Assembly: GCA_963744875.1 (NCBI GenBank) | Contig: CAVUVQ010000009.1 | Coordinates: 1-64,000, forward strand | Source: JACDAE01 sp963744875 | Lineage (GTDB): Bacteria > Chloroflexota > Ktedonobacteria > Ktedonobacterales > Ktedonobacteraceae | Reading direction: 5' to 3' | DNA: 64,000 nucleotides | Part shown: positions 9,892 through 19,705 of the stretch, in pieces | How the letters are laid out: the number at the start of each line of letters is the position of its first letter | How positions within the stretch are numbered: position 1 is the stretch's first letter | Notes under the pieces: model-generated | What the model was told of the DNA's origin: nothing | The model's input: the letters and a program-made list of their open reading frames with translations, nothing else | The model's database searches: none | Position numbers and translations under genes: made by a program

Positions 9892-10799
9892 AGGATGTGA
9901 GCGAACGCATCGCTGCTTTAACACCAGACCAGCGAACCATTCTCTTACAACGTCTGAAACAGAAAGGGAAGCCGTCTCCGAACGCGGCACCCGACACGCG
10001 CTCGTTGGTGGATGAGTGGATCGTGCGCTATCGACCGAACGAACAGGCACGCCTGCGCCTATTCTGTTTTCCCTATGCGGGTGGGGGAGCTTCGATCTTT
10101 CGTCCGTGGGTAGATATTCTGCCGCCTGAGGTGGAGGTATGCAGTATTCAACTTCCGGGTCGTGAGTATCGCGTTGGTACTCCGGCATATAGGCGGATTG
10201 CTCCATTGGAAGAGGCATTGGCCGAGGCAATCGTTCCTTATCTGGATCGACCATTCGCCTTCTTTGGTCATAGCATGGGTGCCCTGGTCAGCTTTGAGCT
10301 GGCACGTCTGTTACGCAAAAAGTATCACAAATATCCAGAGCATTTATTCCTGGCGGCGTATCGTGCGCCTCATCTCCCTAATCCCAATATCAAAATTTAT
10401 CATCTGCCTTCAGAGGTGTTCAAAGTAGTTTTACGCTCAGAAGGCATCGCTGAGATGGTTCTACAGAACGAGGAACTCATGCAGGCGATGTTACCAACGC
10501 TGAGGGCGGACTTTGAGCTTTGTGATACCTACGAATACACAGAGGAAGCACCGCTCGCGTGTCCATTCTCGCTCTTTGGTGGATTGGAAGATGTCAGGAT
10601 CAGCCAGAGAGATCTGGAACTCTGGCCACAGCACAGCAGCGGCGGATGCAGCTTGACCATGCTGCCGGGTTCACACTTTTTTCTCCATAGCGCACAAGAT
10701 CAATTGCTTGCAGCACTAGCACGAGAATTGCAAAAACTCCTGAATGCGCTGGAGCGCAAGGGAAATAATCGCATACCAGCTTTGCCCATCGGGCAGTAG
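9888..10799 (+). CDS. Type II thioesterase (alpha/beta hydrolase) of the cluster
   Basis: A 303-residue external thioesterase. The core shows LRLFCFPYAGGGASIFRPW, the nucleophile elbow FGHSMGALVSFEL with Ser129, the acid in FGGLEDVRIS (Asp235) and the catalytic His in PGSHFFLH (His263). These enzymes hydrolyse acyl chains from acyl carrier proteins, either to clear mis-primed modules or to release the product. Because the neighbouring PKS ends in an ACP without its own thioesterase, a releasing role is plausible (inference). The first 50 residues are longer than usual: ERIAALTPDQRTILLQRLKQKG resembles the short helical linkers seen at NRPS/PKS subunit ends and might dock to the synthase. Coupled to the halogenase upstream by ATGA. 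Confidence 0.88.
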   Translation: MKDVSERIAALTPDQRTILLQRLKQKGKPSPNAAPDTRSLVDEWIVRYRPNEQARLRLFCFPYAGGGASIFRPWVDILPPEVEVCSIQLPGREYRVGTPAYRRIAPLEEALAEAIVPYLDRPFAFFGHSMGALVSFELARLLRKKYHKYPEHLFLAAYRAPHLPNPNIKIYHLPSEVFKVVLRSEGIAEMVLQNEELMQAMLPTLRADFELCDTYEYTEEAPLACPFSLFGGLEDVRISQRDLELWPQHSSGGCSLTMLPGSHFFLHSAQDQLLAALARELQKLLNALERKGNNRIPALPIGQ

Positions 10800-10823
10800 C
10801 AATTTATTATGGAGGGATGCTAT

Positions 10824-13800
10824 ATGCTTAGTGACAATGGACATTCTGTTACACCTGCTCAAAAGCCTGGCGAACCGCTGGCTATTATTGGCATCGGGTG
10901 CCATTTCCCCGGTGGCGCGACCAGTCCAGATGCATTCTGGGATCTGCTATGTGCGGGAACCGATGCTACAAGAGAGGTACCGGCAGATCGCTGGGATGTA
11001 CGCAAGTTTTATGATCCTAATCCCAGCAAGTCGGGCAAAATGAATACCTATCGAGGCGGCTATTTAGAGCATCTCGACCTCTTCGATGCCCATTTCTTCG
11101 GCATCTCTCCTCGTGAAGCGATGTGGCTTGATCCACAACAGCGGCTCTTGCTACAGGTGACATGGGAAGCATTGGAAGATGCCGGGCAGGTCGCAGAACA
11201 CTTGGCAGGAAGTAATACAGGCGTCTTTATGGGCGGCTTTACGCTCGATTATCAGCTCCTGCAAAATTATGGTGTGTTGAGTCGCTACGAACTACAGACC
11301 CACTCAGCCACAGGGATGATGATGACGATGTTGGCAAACCGCGTCTCCTATGTTTTTGGGTTTCATGGGCCCAGCATGGCGGTGGATACAGCGTGTTCTT
11401 CCTCGCTGGTCGCGGTACATCTTGCCAGTCAGAGCATCTGGAACGGCGAGTGCTCGTTGGCGCTGGCAGGAGGCGTCAATGCAATGATTGTGCCCACGAT
11501 GACGATCGCGGAGTCGAAGGGTGGCTTTCTTTCACCGGATGGGCGTTGCAAAACCTTCGATGCGTCGGCCAACGGCTACGCACGTGGTGAGGGAGCCGGC
11601 GTGGTTCTCATCAAACCCTTAGCTCGTGCGCAGGCGGATGGCGATCCAATCTATGCGGTCATCCGGGGTACGGCGGTCACGCAGGATGGACATACCAATG
11701 GCATTACCGTGCCCAATCAGTTCGCCCAAGAAACAGCGATGCGCCAGGCGTATGAAAGAGCCGGAATTGCTCCTAAAGATGTGCAGTATGTGGAGGCACA
11801 CGGCACTGGTACACCGGTCGGTGATCCCATTGAAGCCAGGGCAATCGGATCTGTGCTCTCGCTTGATCGGCCAGATTACGATCGCTGTATCATTAGCTCA
11901 GTGAAGACGAATATTGGGCATCTGGAAGCGGCTGCCGGTGTGGCTGGTCTGATCAAAACTGCACTCTCATTGCAACATCGCCAAATTCCTCCGAATATCC
12001 AGTTCCACACTCCCAATCCCAATATTCCCTTTGATGAGCTAAAATTACGTGTTCCAACGACGCTAGAGACGTGGCAGGAGACCGCAGGACCCGCGCTTGC
12101 GGGCGTGAATTCGTTTGGCTTTGGTGGCACGAATGCTCACGTTGTGCTTCAGGAAGCATCACCTGTGCAGAAGATAGAGCGTCCTATGAATGAAAATGGG
12201 CGACCTTACCTGTTGCCGCTCTCAGCTCGTAGTCCAGAGGCTCTGCATGCCGTTGCCGAAAAATACGCGGCCTTCCTTGCCAATCCAGAACTGTCGGCAT
12301 CACTCCACGATATCGCCTATTCAAGTTCGCTGCGGCGCAGCCATCATGACTATCGCCTCGCCCTGGTCGTCCATTCTAAAGAAGAGGCTGCTGCACATCT
12401 GGCGGCATACCTCGCCGATACACAGCGTGCAGGCACATCAGCGGGGCGCGTTGCCCTGAACGAGCGCCCGAAGATCGTCTTCGTCTGCTCTGGGATGGGG
12501 CCGCAGTGGTGGGCAATGGGTCGCGATCTGCTGGAACATGAACCGCTCTTCCGTGCCAGTATCGAGCGCACCGACGCTGAATTGCATCAATATACGGGCT
12601 GGTCGTTGCTTGATGAACTGATGGCGGATGAAGCAGACTCTCAAATGGAAGAGACCGCATATGCCCAGCCCGCCAACTTTGCTATTCAGATTGCCCTGGC
12701 GGAACTCTGGCGCTCCTGGGGTATTGAGCCTGATGCCATCATCGGTCATAGTACTGGCGAGGTCGCAGCACACTATCTGGCGGGCGCTTTAAGCTTTGAA
12801 GATGCGGTACTTGTGATCTACCATCGGAGCCGCTTGCAGCAAAAGACGAGCGGACAGGGACGCATGCTGGCGGTTGGACTGACCTCTGAAACGCTTAATC
12901 AAGCGGTACATGATGCTGGCCCAGGTGTCTCGGTGGCGGCAATTAATAGTCCGAGTGCGATTACGCTGGTTGGCGAGGCGGCGGTCCTGGAAAACATGGC
13001 CGCTCAGCTACAAACGTTCCAGGTCTTTCACCGCTTCCTGGTTGGCAAAGTTCCCTATCACAGCCACTTTATGGAACCATTGCAAGATGAACTCCTGGCG
13101 CTGTTGGCAGGCCTGCAACCACACACGGCAACTGTGCCACTGTACTCAACCGTCACAGGTACACGCATCAATGGTAACGAGGTGAATGCGGGCTACTGGT
13201 GGCAAAATGTACGTGCCACAGTTCTCTTCGCAGATGCATTAACGCAGCTTATTAAAGATGGCTACGGCACATTTGTTGAGTTAAGTCCTCATCCAGTATT
13301 AGCCAACTCGATCAAAGAATTACTTGCTCAAGAGAACAGAATAGGGATCGTCGTCCCATCATTACGGCGGCGCGAAGAGGACCGTGCGATCATTTTAGGC
13401 TCATTGGGGATGCTCTACACGCAGGGATATCCCGTCGCCTGGCCGACATTTTATGCCCATGGTGGAAATTTCGTTCATCTGCCAGCTTATCCATGGCAGT
13501 TGAAGCGTCACTGGACGGAGTCGCTTGAAACGCGTGACGATCGCCTGCTGGTTTCTGTTCATCCCTTGCTTGGACAGCACATGAGTTCGGCCCATGCAAC
13601 CTGGGAAAGTGAGATCAGCACGCATCTCCTGCCCTATCTCGCCGATCACCGCATTCAAGGGAACGTCTTGCTTCCCGGTACCGCGTTTATCGAGATGGCT
13701 CTGGCAGCGGCACGTGAAGTCTTTGGCGAAGGCGAATACATCCTTGAAGACCTGACCTTCCGCAAAGCACTCTTTCTCTCCGAGGCCTCAGATCCCAGGC

Positions 13801-16412
13801 TACAAACGGTCATCCATCCGCAGCAGGCAACAGTGGAGATCTATAGCTATACGCCTACAGGTGATGCTCGCTGGACGTTGCACGTGAGTGCGACACTACG
13901 CCGCCAGTTAGCGGTTGAGAAGAATCTGCAAAAAGAACTTGATGCCGCGCGAACAACCTGCACAAACACCCTCTCACACGAGGCATTTTACCAGCAGACG
14001 CAACAGATGGGTTTCCAATATGGCCCAACCTTCCAGTCGATCACCGAGGTACAGGTGGGCACGAATGTTGGCCTGGGAACACTCCATGTGCCAGAGGCAA
14101 TAGCCGCTGAAATGACAGCGTATGGCTTTCATCCTGCCCTGCTCGATGCAGCATTCCAGGTCTTGCTCGTCGCCAGGCCAGAAACTGGCAGTGCATTTCA
14201 GAGCAATCCAACCCCTTATCTGCCGGTAGGAGTCGAGCGACTGCATATTCTGAAGCAGCCTGAACGGGAGATGCAGGTATATGCCCAACTCTTACAGGCG
14301 GATGCCCAACTCGTTGTCGGCAATATTCAATTATTGGATATGCAAGGCAATCTATTAGTAGAGATCGAGAGGTTCCGTGCACAATCGCTGGAAGCAGCTA
14401 TCAGTCTCTCGCCTGAACGCCTTGATCGTGCCCTCTATGAGTTGGAATGGCAGCCCAAAGAGCGGAGTGCAGAGAACGCTGATGCCGACACCAGGCGTAT
14501 CCCCTCTACCGGAGGCTGGATCATTCTTAGTGATCATGGGGGAGTTGGGCAGGCACTTAGCAGCTATCTGGAACAGCAGAAAGAGCGCTACGTGCTTGTT
14601 TCACCATCCGACACGACGCATCTTTTGCACCAGGATAGACATTACGCGATCAATCCCAACCGACCAGAACAATTTCAGCAATTATTCAGTACGCTGGCTG
14701 AGCAAGGGCCATTTTCGCGTATCGTTCACTTGTGGAGCCTCAATTCCACATTTACGGAAGATACGAGCATCAGCATTCTGGAACAGGAGCAAGAGGTTGG
14801 AGTGCTGGCCATCATGCATCTGATGCAAACACTGGCTCAGAGCGGCTGGTCGCAGATGCCGCGACTCTGGTTGGTGACGCAGGGTGCGCAGGTTGTAGCC
14901 TCGCCTACAGAAGAGGTTGCCATCGCGCAAGCTCCCCTATGGGGTCTGGGGCGGGTTATCGGCCATCAAGAGTTCTCCAGCATGTGGGGAGGATTGATAG
15001 ATATCGATCTAAAAGCCATAGAAGAGCAGATACCTCTCGTGTTCCAGGAGTTAGCACGACCGACAGAAGAGGACCAGATCGCCTTCCGGGATGGTCAACG
15101 TTACGTCGTGCGCATGGTCACGAGTACCCATCTCACGCCTGCGTTGCCAGCCACGTTCCGTCCAGATGGGAGCTACCTGATCACGGGGGGCCTGGGCAAA
15201 TTGGGTCTATTGGTTGCCCGTTGGATGGTGACACAAGGCGCACGAAGGCTGATCCTCATGGGACGAACGCTGGTGCCATCCCGATCCGACTGGTATCAAA
15301 TGGCGGTTGATCATCCACAAAAAGCCCTGGTTCAAAGCATTCAGGAATTAGAGGCACTGGGTGCCAGTATTCATCTGGCTGCGCTGGATGTTGCAGAAGA
15401 AGATCAGCTCGTATCCTTCCTGGCTGAATATGAACGTCTGGGTTGGCCTCCGATCCGTGGAGTTATTCACACAGCCGGTGTGGTGCAAGATGAGTTGCTG
15501 CTACGGATGAAAAAAGAGACGTTCCTGCGTGTCCTGCGACCGAAGCTGCGTGGTGGCTGGCTGCTCCATAAAGCACTCAAAGAAGCACCGCTGGATTTCT
15601 TTATCCTCTTCTCCTCGACGGGTTCGGTGATCGCCTCGCTTGGTCAGGGGAACTATGCTGCGGCGAACGCGTTTCTCGATGGGCTGGCTCATTATCGACG
15701 TTCCCAGGGATTGCCAGCACTGAGTATTGGCTGGGGACCCTGGTCTGTAGGTATGGTAGAACAACTTAATCTGGAACAGTTTTACGCCCGTCGCGGCATT
15801 GAATTGATTACACCGGAGATTGGGATGCAGATCTTAGGTCGCATACAGGGTCAGTCACCAGCACATCTCACCGTCATTAGCGCGAACTGGATGATTGCTC
15901 GCGAGACATCGCCATTTGGAACGATGCCACCCATGTTTGCGCTCCTGGGAGAGCAAGATGAAGAGCAGGCTATGGGTGAGAGCATTGAGGATACTCTATC
16001 GCTTCTGACGCAACTTGGCGAAGTCCAGGTAGCCGAGCGCCAGGAATTTTTAGAGGCGCATTTGCAGGAGCTTATTGCGCGTGTTCTCCAACTTGATCCA
16101 GCCCAATTTAGCAGCCAGGAGGCGCTAAGTAGCCTGGGTATGGACTCAATGATGGCAGTCGAAGTCAAGCGGCGCATCGATACAAGCCTGAAAGTCGATG
16201 TATCCGTGCTCGAACTGTTACAGGGCATTAGTATCGCTCAATTAACGACCCATTTATTAGCATTGCTTCAGTTGGATGGGGCAGAACATAGAGGTGAAGC
16301 TGATCTCTCCATTGAAGAGATACAGCAGTTAGCGACCGAATTGGATAGCGCTGAACTTGAGCGCCTGCTTGCTGAACTTGAGCAGGCATCTGAAAATGAA
16401 GCAACAGTATAA
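10824..16412 (+). CDS. Type I polyketide synthase, KS-AT-DH-KR-ACP, probably iterative
   Basis: An 1862-residue single-module PKS. The ketosynthase (about 20-440) has VDTACSSSL with Cys191, EAHGTGTPVGDP and NIGHLEAAAG. The acyltransferase (about 545-850) has GHSTGEVAAHY with Ser643 and a YHSH motif. The dehydratase (about 910-1190) has ADHRIQGNVLLP with His942 and LLDAAFQ with Asp1108. The ketoreductase has TGGLGKLG (about 1453) and Tyr1611 in GNYAAANAF. The carrier protein has LGMDSMMAVE with Ser1775. No enoylreductase, methyltransferase or thioesterase domain is seen; about 70 acidic, helical residues follow the ACP. The start is the ATG at 10824 with GGAGGG at 10811-10816. This domain order matches bacterial iterative aromatic PKSs (6-methylsalicylate or naphthoate synthases) and differs from enediyne PKSs. 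Iteration is inferred from the lone module. Confidence 0.93.
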   Translation: MLSDNGHSVTPAQKPGEPLAIIGIGCHFPGGATSPDAFWDLLCAGTDATREVPADRWDVRKFYDPNPSKSGKMNTYRGGYLEHLDLFDAHFFGISPREAMWLDPQQRLLLQVTWEALEDAGQVAEHLAGSNTGVFMGGFTLDYQLLQNYGVLSRYELQTHSATGMMMTMLANRVSYVFGFHGPSMAVDTACSSSLVAVHLASQSIWNGECSLALAGGVNAMIVPTMTIAESKGGFLSPDGRCKTFDASANGYARGEGAGVVLIKPLARAQADGDPIYAVIRGTAVTQDGHTNGITVPNQFAQETAMRQAYERAGIAPKDVQYVEAHGTGTPVGDPIEARAIGSVLSLDRPDYDRCIISSVKTNIGHLEAAAGVAGLIKTALSLQHRQIPPNIQFHTPNPNIPFDELKLRVPTTLETWQETAGPALAGVNSFGFGGTNAHVVLQEASPVQKIERPMNENGRPYLLPLSARSPEALHAVAEKYAAFLANPELSASLHDIAYSSSLRRSHHDYRLALVVHSKEEAAAHLAAYLADTQRAGTSAGRVALNERPKIVFVCSGMGPQWWAMGRDLLEHEPLFRASIERTDAELHQYTGWSLLDELMADEADSQMEETAYAQPANFAIQIALAELWRSWGIEPDAIIGHSTGEVAAHYLAGALSFEDAVLVIYHRSRLQQKTSGQGRMLAVGLTSETLNQAVHDAGPGVSVAAINSPSAITLVGEAAVLENMAAQLQTFQVFHRFLVGKVPYHSHFMEPLQDELLALLAGLQPHTATVPLYSTVTGTRINGNEVNAGYWWQNVRATVLFADALTQLIKDGYGTFVELSPHPVLANSIKELLAQENRIGIVVPSLRRREEDRAIILGSLGMLYTQGYPVAWPTFYAHGGNFVHLPAYPWQLKRHWTESLETRDDRLLVSVHPLLGQHMSSAHATWESEISTHLLPYLADHRIQGNVLLPGTAFIEMALAAAREVFGEGEYILEDLTFRKALFLSEASDPRLQTVIHPQQATVEIYSYTPTGDARWTLHVSATLRRQLAVEKNLQKELDAARTTCTNTLSHEAFYQQTQQMGFQYGPTFQSITEVQVGTNVGLGTLHVPEAIAAEMTAYGFHPALLDAAFQVLLVARPETGSAFQSNPTPYLPVGVERLHILKQPEREMQVYAQLLQADAQLVVGNIQLLDMQGNLLVEIERFRAQSLEAAISLSPERLDRALYELEWQPKERSAENADADTRRIPSTGGWIILSDHGGVGQALSSYLEQQKERYVLVSPSDTTHLLHQDRHYAINPNRPEQFQQLFSTLAEQGPFSRIVHLWSLNSTFTEDTSISILEQEQEVGVLAIMHLMQTLAQSGWSQMPRLWLVTQGAQVVASPTEEVAIAQAPLWGLGRVIGHQEFSSMWGGLIDIDLKAIEEQIPLVFQELARPTEEDQIAFRDGQRYVVRMVTSTHLTPALPATFRPDGSYLITGGLGKLGLLVARWMVTQGARRLILMGRTLVPSRSDWYQMAVDHPQKALVQSIQELEALGASIHLAALDVAEEDQLVSFLAEYERLGWPPIRGVIHTAGVVQDELLLRMKKETFLRVLRPKLRGGWLLHKALKEAPLDFFILFSSTGSVIASLGQGNYAAANAFLDGLAHYRRSQGLPALSIGWGPWSVGMVEQLNLEQFYARRGIELITPEIGMQILGRIQGQSPAHLTVISANWMIARETSPFGTMPPMFALLGEQDEEQAMGESIEDTLSLLTQLGEVQVAERQEFLEAHLQELIARVLQLDPAQFSSQEALSSLGMDSMMAVEVKRRIDTSLKVDVSVLELLQGISIAQLTTHLLALLQLDGAEHRGEADLSIEEIQQLATELDSAELERLLAELEQASENEATV

Positions 16413-16423
16413 GGAGGCGAGAA

Positions 16424-17386
16424 TTGAGTCGCACATTAGGAAAGCTGCTAAAGCCACTCATAGGAGTTTCGCATAAAGCTGCGACCTCTTTCAGCGAGGG
16501 CAATAGCTATGCCTGGCAATGCTTAGAACGATCTGTCCTGGCAGCGATCGAAGGCTACCATGCGACACTCGACGATAACCGTTTAGAGATACTTATTCCT
16601 CGCCTGGATACTATTGAGCTCGATCTGCGCGGCTTTGCCTATGAGGGTGCCGCGATGGGGCTGACCGGGCTAGATTGTATGCTGCCAGGAAAAAACCGTC
16701 TCCAGGCCTACCTGGCGGGTGCGGGAGGAGCGCATATCTACATGGTCCATATCGGAGCGGGTGAAGCGCTGGCCCGCTTGCGTCGGAAACCCGAGCGCTA
16801 TCTCTCACGGTTGGATCCCGTATTATGTTGGCTGGCATTGGATGGCTATGGGTTCCATGAAGGGTTTTTCAAGCAGCGCCGCTATATAGAAGGACAGGCT
16901 TTTCCCGCTCACCTTTCAGCCTACGGTCGACGCATCTTTGATCAGGGACTGGGGAGGGCCATCTGGTTCCTGAAAGGTGCCAATGTGGAGCGAGTGGTGG
17001 TGGAGGTAAACGCCTTCCCACCCTCTCGCCAGGGAGATCTCTGGTGTGGGGTTGGCGTGTGCTCTGCTTATGCTGGTGGTATCGATCTTGCCGAGGCAAG
17101 GCACTTACAACAGGCCGCAGGCCAATACGCACCCCACCTGGCATTAGGAGCAGCGGTCGTCGCGAAAGGACGCCAACGTGCCAACAACCCGACTCCCCAT
17201 AGCGATATGGCGTGTGAGGTTTTTTGTGGAATAACCAGCGATATCGCGGCTTCCTATACAGACCGAGCCTTTGAAGATCTGCCCCTTGATGCAGATGAAC
17301 CAGCATATGAGATCTTACAGCAACGGCTATTGGCCCGCTTTACTGTCCCAATAGAGCAAGCATCCAAGCGAAAGGAAGTCGTATAG
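16424..17386 (+). CDS. DUF1702 family protein, copy A
   Basis: A 320-residue protein of the DUF1702 family, whose members I associate with enediyne clusters (UnbL-type); its biochemical function is unknown. Conserved blocks are LRGFAYEGAAMGLTGLDCM, the central DGYGFHEGFF, RIFDQGLGRAIWF, DLWCGVGVCSAYAGG and the C-terminal NPTPHSDMACEVF. There is no signal peptide or transmembrane helix, so it is likely cytoplasmic. The start is TTG at 16424, 6 bases after AAGGAGG (16411-16417); no better in-frame start fits the ribosome site. It directly follows the PKS, and its stop overlaps the next gene's GTG by one base. Confidence 0.8.
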   Translation: MSRTLGKLLKPLIGVSHKAATSFSEGNSYAWQCLERSVLAAIEGYHATLDDNRLEILIPRLDTIELDLRGFAYEGAAMGLTGLDCMLPGKNRLQAYLAGAGGAHIYMVHIGAGEALARLRRKPERYLSRLDPVLCWLALDGYGFHEGFFKQRRYIEGQAFPAHLSAYGRRIFDQGLGRAIWFLKGANVERVVVEVNAFPPSRQGDLWCGVGVCSAYAGGIDLAEARHLQQAAGQYAPHLALGAAVVAKGRQRANNPTPHSDMACEVFCGITSDIAASYTDRAFEDLPLDADEPAYEILQQRLLARFTVPIEQASKRKEVV

Positions 17387-18342
17387 TGGCACTTTCATTC
17401 GGTCAGATACTCAAGCCTTTCTTCGGGGTTTCAGATAAGGAAGCAAGTTCCTTCAGCGAGGACGATCGTAAAGCTGCACAGCGCCTGGAAACGGTGATTC
17501 GTCTGGTGACCAGAGGCTGCCAGATTACCTTGCAAAATAGCAATTTTGCGGTACTGGTGCCGCGACTGGACGAGGGTGATCCTGAATTGCGTGGCTTCAT
17601 CTATGAAGGTGCGGGGATCGGATTGGCGGCACTCGATTGCCTGATGCCCTGGAAGAATCGCGTCAAAGATTTTCTGGATGGTCCTGGATCTACATACATC
17701 TATGCAGTGCCGCTGGGAGCTGGCATGGGATTAGCCCGTTTGCGGCGTAATCCCGAGCGATTTATGCGTCGCCTTGATCCTGTTCTCGGTTGGATCATCA
17801 TCGACGGCTATGGCTTTCATGAAGGGTTCTTCTCGCGCAAACGCTACCTCGAAAAGCAGGAAGTGCCGCAACATTTCTCAGCATACGCACGCCGTGTTTT
17901 TGATCATGGCCTGGGGCGGGCCATCTGGTTCGTCAGGAGCACCAATGTTGAGCGTGTGACAGCGACGATTGCCTCTTTCCCTACTGCAAGGCAGGCAGAC
18001 TTGTGGAGTGGTATCGGCCTGGCTTGCGGCTATACGGGAGGTGTAGATCATGCAACCGTCAAGGCGTTGCAGGGAGCTTCTGGCCCTTATCAACATCATC
18101 TGGCCCTGGGAGCAGCGATCGCAGCAAATGCACGGCATGAAGTTGGCAACCCATCGCCGCATGCCGAGCGGGCCTGCGAGGTATTATGGGGTCTTCCTAG
18201 CGAGACAGTTTCTCGTATGACCGACGCTGCCCGCGAGAATCTCCCACCTGATAGTGATGAACCAGCCTATGAGGTCTGGCGGCAACGACTTGTAGCGCAA
18301 TCAATTGCCCAGAAACGTGACGAAACGCGCCTCGCCCAATAA
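17386..18342 (+). CDS. DUF1702 family protein, copy B
   Basis: A 318-residue paralogue of copy A with the same blocks: LRGFIYEGAGIGLAALDCL, DGYGFHEGFF, RVFDHGLGRAIWF, DLWSGIGLACGYTGG and NPSPHAERACEVLWG. The GTG start at 17386 overlaps the TAG of copy A (17384-17386), pointing to stop-start re-initiation and roughly equal production of A and B. The two are diverged along their whole length, so they are old duplicates, consistent with a hetero-oligomer or two distinct steps rather than simple dosage (inference). No catalytic signature from a known enzyme family is visible. Confidence 0.8.
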   Translation: MALSFGQILKPFFGVSDKEASSFSEDDRKAAQRLETVIRLVTRGCQITLQNSNFAVLVPRLDEGDPELRGFIYEGAGIGLAALDCLMPWKNRVKDFLDGPGSTYIYAVPLGAGMGLARLRRNPERFMRRLDPVLGWIIIDGYGFHEGFFSRKRYLEKQEVPQHFSAYARRVFDHGLGRAIWFVRSTNVERVTATIASFPTARQADLWSGIGLACGYTGGVDHATVKALQGASGPYQHHLALGAAIAANARHEVGNPSPHAERACEVLWGLPSETVSRMTDAARENLPPDSDEPAYEVWRQRLVAQSIAQKRDETRLAQ

Positions 18343-18356
18343 AAAAGGAGCTACCA

Positions 18357-19664
18357 GTGTCAAATACAGAACTAGCAGTCCTCTTTTTCCTCCAATTAGC
18401 TGTTATTCTAGGTGTATGCCGCATTGTAGGCGTGCTGGCAAAAAAGATTGGTCAGCCCCAGGTTGTTGGTGAGATGATAGCAGGAGTTCTCTTAGGCCCC
18501 TCTCTATTCGGGTTATTACTACCCAATGTGCAACAGCATGTTTTTCCCAAGGGTGCGCCGATGAGCATTCTCTACGCCTCTAGCCAGGTTGGTTTAGTGC
18601 TTTATATGTTCCTGATCGGTGTCGAATTTGATACCAATCTGATCCGCAAACGCCTGCGTAGTGCCGCCTCAGTCTCTCTCGCAGGAATCTTAACTCCGTT
18701 ACTTCTCGGTGCTTGCCTTGCATTCCTGCTAACGAGAGAACCAGGACTCCTGTTCAGCAAAAATGTGGTCACCTGGGAGGCGATGCTCTTTATGGGAGCT
18801 GCCATTGCAGTTACGGCTTTCCCGATGCTTGCACGCATCATCTTTGAGCGTGGTCTGGCGGGTACTTCACTGGGAACGCTGGCCCTAGCAGCTGGCTCCA
18901 TCGACGATGCCGTTTCCTGGTGTATTCTCGCGGTTGTGCTTGCAGTCTTTAAACAAAATATGATGATTGCACTGCTGGCTGTGGGGGGCGGTATCGTCTA
19001 TGCCGCTGTTACCCTGCTCGTTGGGAAGCCATTGTTGACCTATTTAGAGACAATGACGAGAAAACGCGATGGGATCAGTGGACCAATGCTGGCCTTTGTG
19101 CTGATGTTGGTTATGTTGTGTGCATGGTTCACCGATGCGATTGGGATCTATGCCATCTTTGGTGGCTTTATCCTGGGGATTGCGATGCCTCGTGGCAACT
19201 TTGCCAAGTATCTACGCGACGCCCTGGAGCCGATTGTCACGAACTTTATGCTACCCCTGTTCTTTGTCTATTCAGGTCTAAATACACGACTGGGACTCGT
19301 GAATAGCTGGTTTTTATGGGGCATTGCCCTGGTGATCTTGCTGACTTCAATCTTTGGCAAGGGCATCGCCTGCTGGCTGGCAGCATTGCTCAATAAAGAA
19401 CCTCAGCGTGAGGCGTTGGCCATTGGTGCCTTGATGAATTCACGCGGTTTGATGGAACTCATTCTGCTCAATATTGGTCTCCAGCAAGGGATCATTACGC
19501 CAACTCTCTTCACAATGCTCGTGCTCATGGCAATCGTTACGACCTTGATGGCCTCGCCCATTTTTGAACTCGTCTATGGGCGCTATCGGACAAAACAAAT
19601 TGTTGCCGCTGCACTGCCCGTAGCTGAAGAGGACCTTGTCTATACCACAAAAAGCGAAATTTAG
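18357..19664 (+). CDS. CPA2-type cation:proton antiporter
   Basis: A 435-residue polytopic membrane protein with about 12 hydrophobic segments, beginning LAVLFFLQLAVILGVCRIVG and containing the family's IGQPQVVGEMIAGVLLGPSLFG and a buried-Asp core GSIDDAVSWCILA (two adjacent acidic residues typical of electrogenic CPA antiporters). These exchange Na+ or K+ for protons. The start is GTG at 18357 after AAGGAG (18345-18350), 14 bases after DUF1702 copy B. Antiporter genes of this type recur in polyketide clusters, where a role in resistance, export or pH homeostasis has been proposed; the sequence alone does not decide. There is no C-terminal TrkA-N domain, so it is the short form. Confidence 0.85.
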   Translation: MSNTELAVLFFLQLAVILGVCRIVGVLAKKIGQPQVVGEMIAGVLLGPSLFGLLLPNVQQHVFPKGAPMSILYASSQVGLVLYMFLIGVEFDTNLIRKRLRSAASVSLAGILTPLLLGACLAFLLTREPGLLFSKNVVTWEAMLFMGAAIAVTAFPMLARIIFERGLAGTSLGTLALAAGSIDDAVSWCILAVVLAVFKQNMMIALLAVGGGIVYAAVTLLVGKPLLTYLETMTRKRDGISGPMLAFVLMLVMLCAWFTDAIGIYAIFGGFILGIAMPRGNFAKYLRDALEPIVTNFMLPLFFVYSGLNTRLGLVNSWFLWGIALVILLTSIFGKGIACWLAALLNKEPQREALAIGALMNSRGLMELILLNIGLQQGIITPTLFTMLVLMAIVTTLMASPIFELVYGRYRTKQIVAAALPVAEEDLVYTTKSEI

Positions 19665-19705
19665 TACGCAGAGATCTATAACAGCATAGCAAAGGAGATT
19701 GTGCA

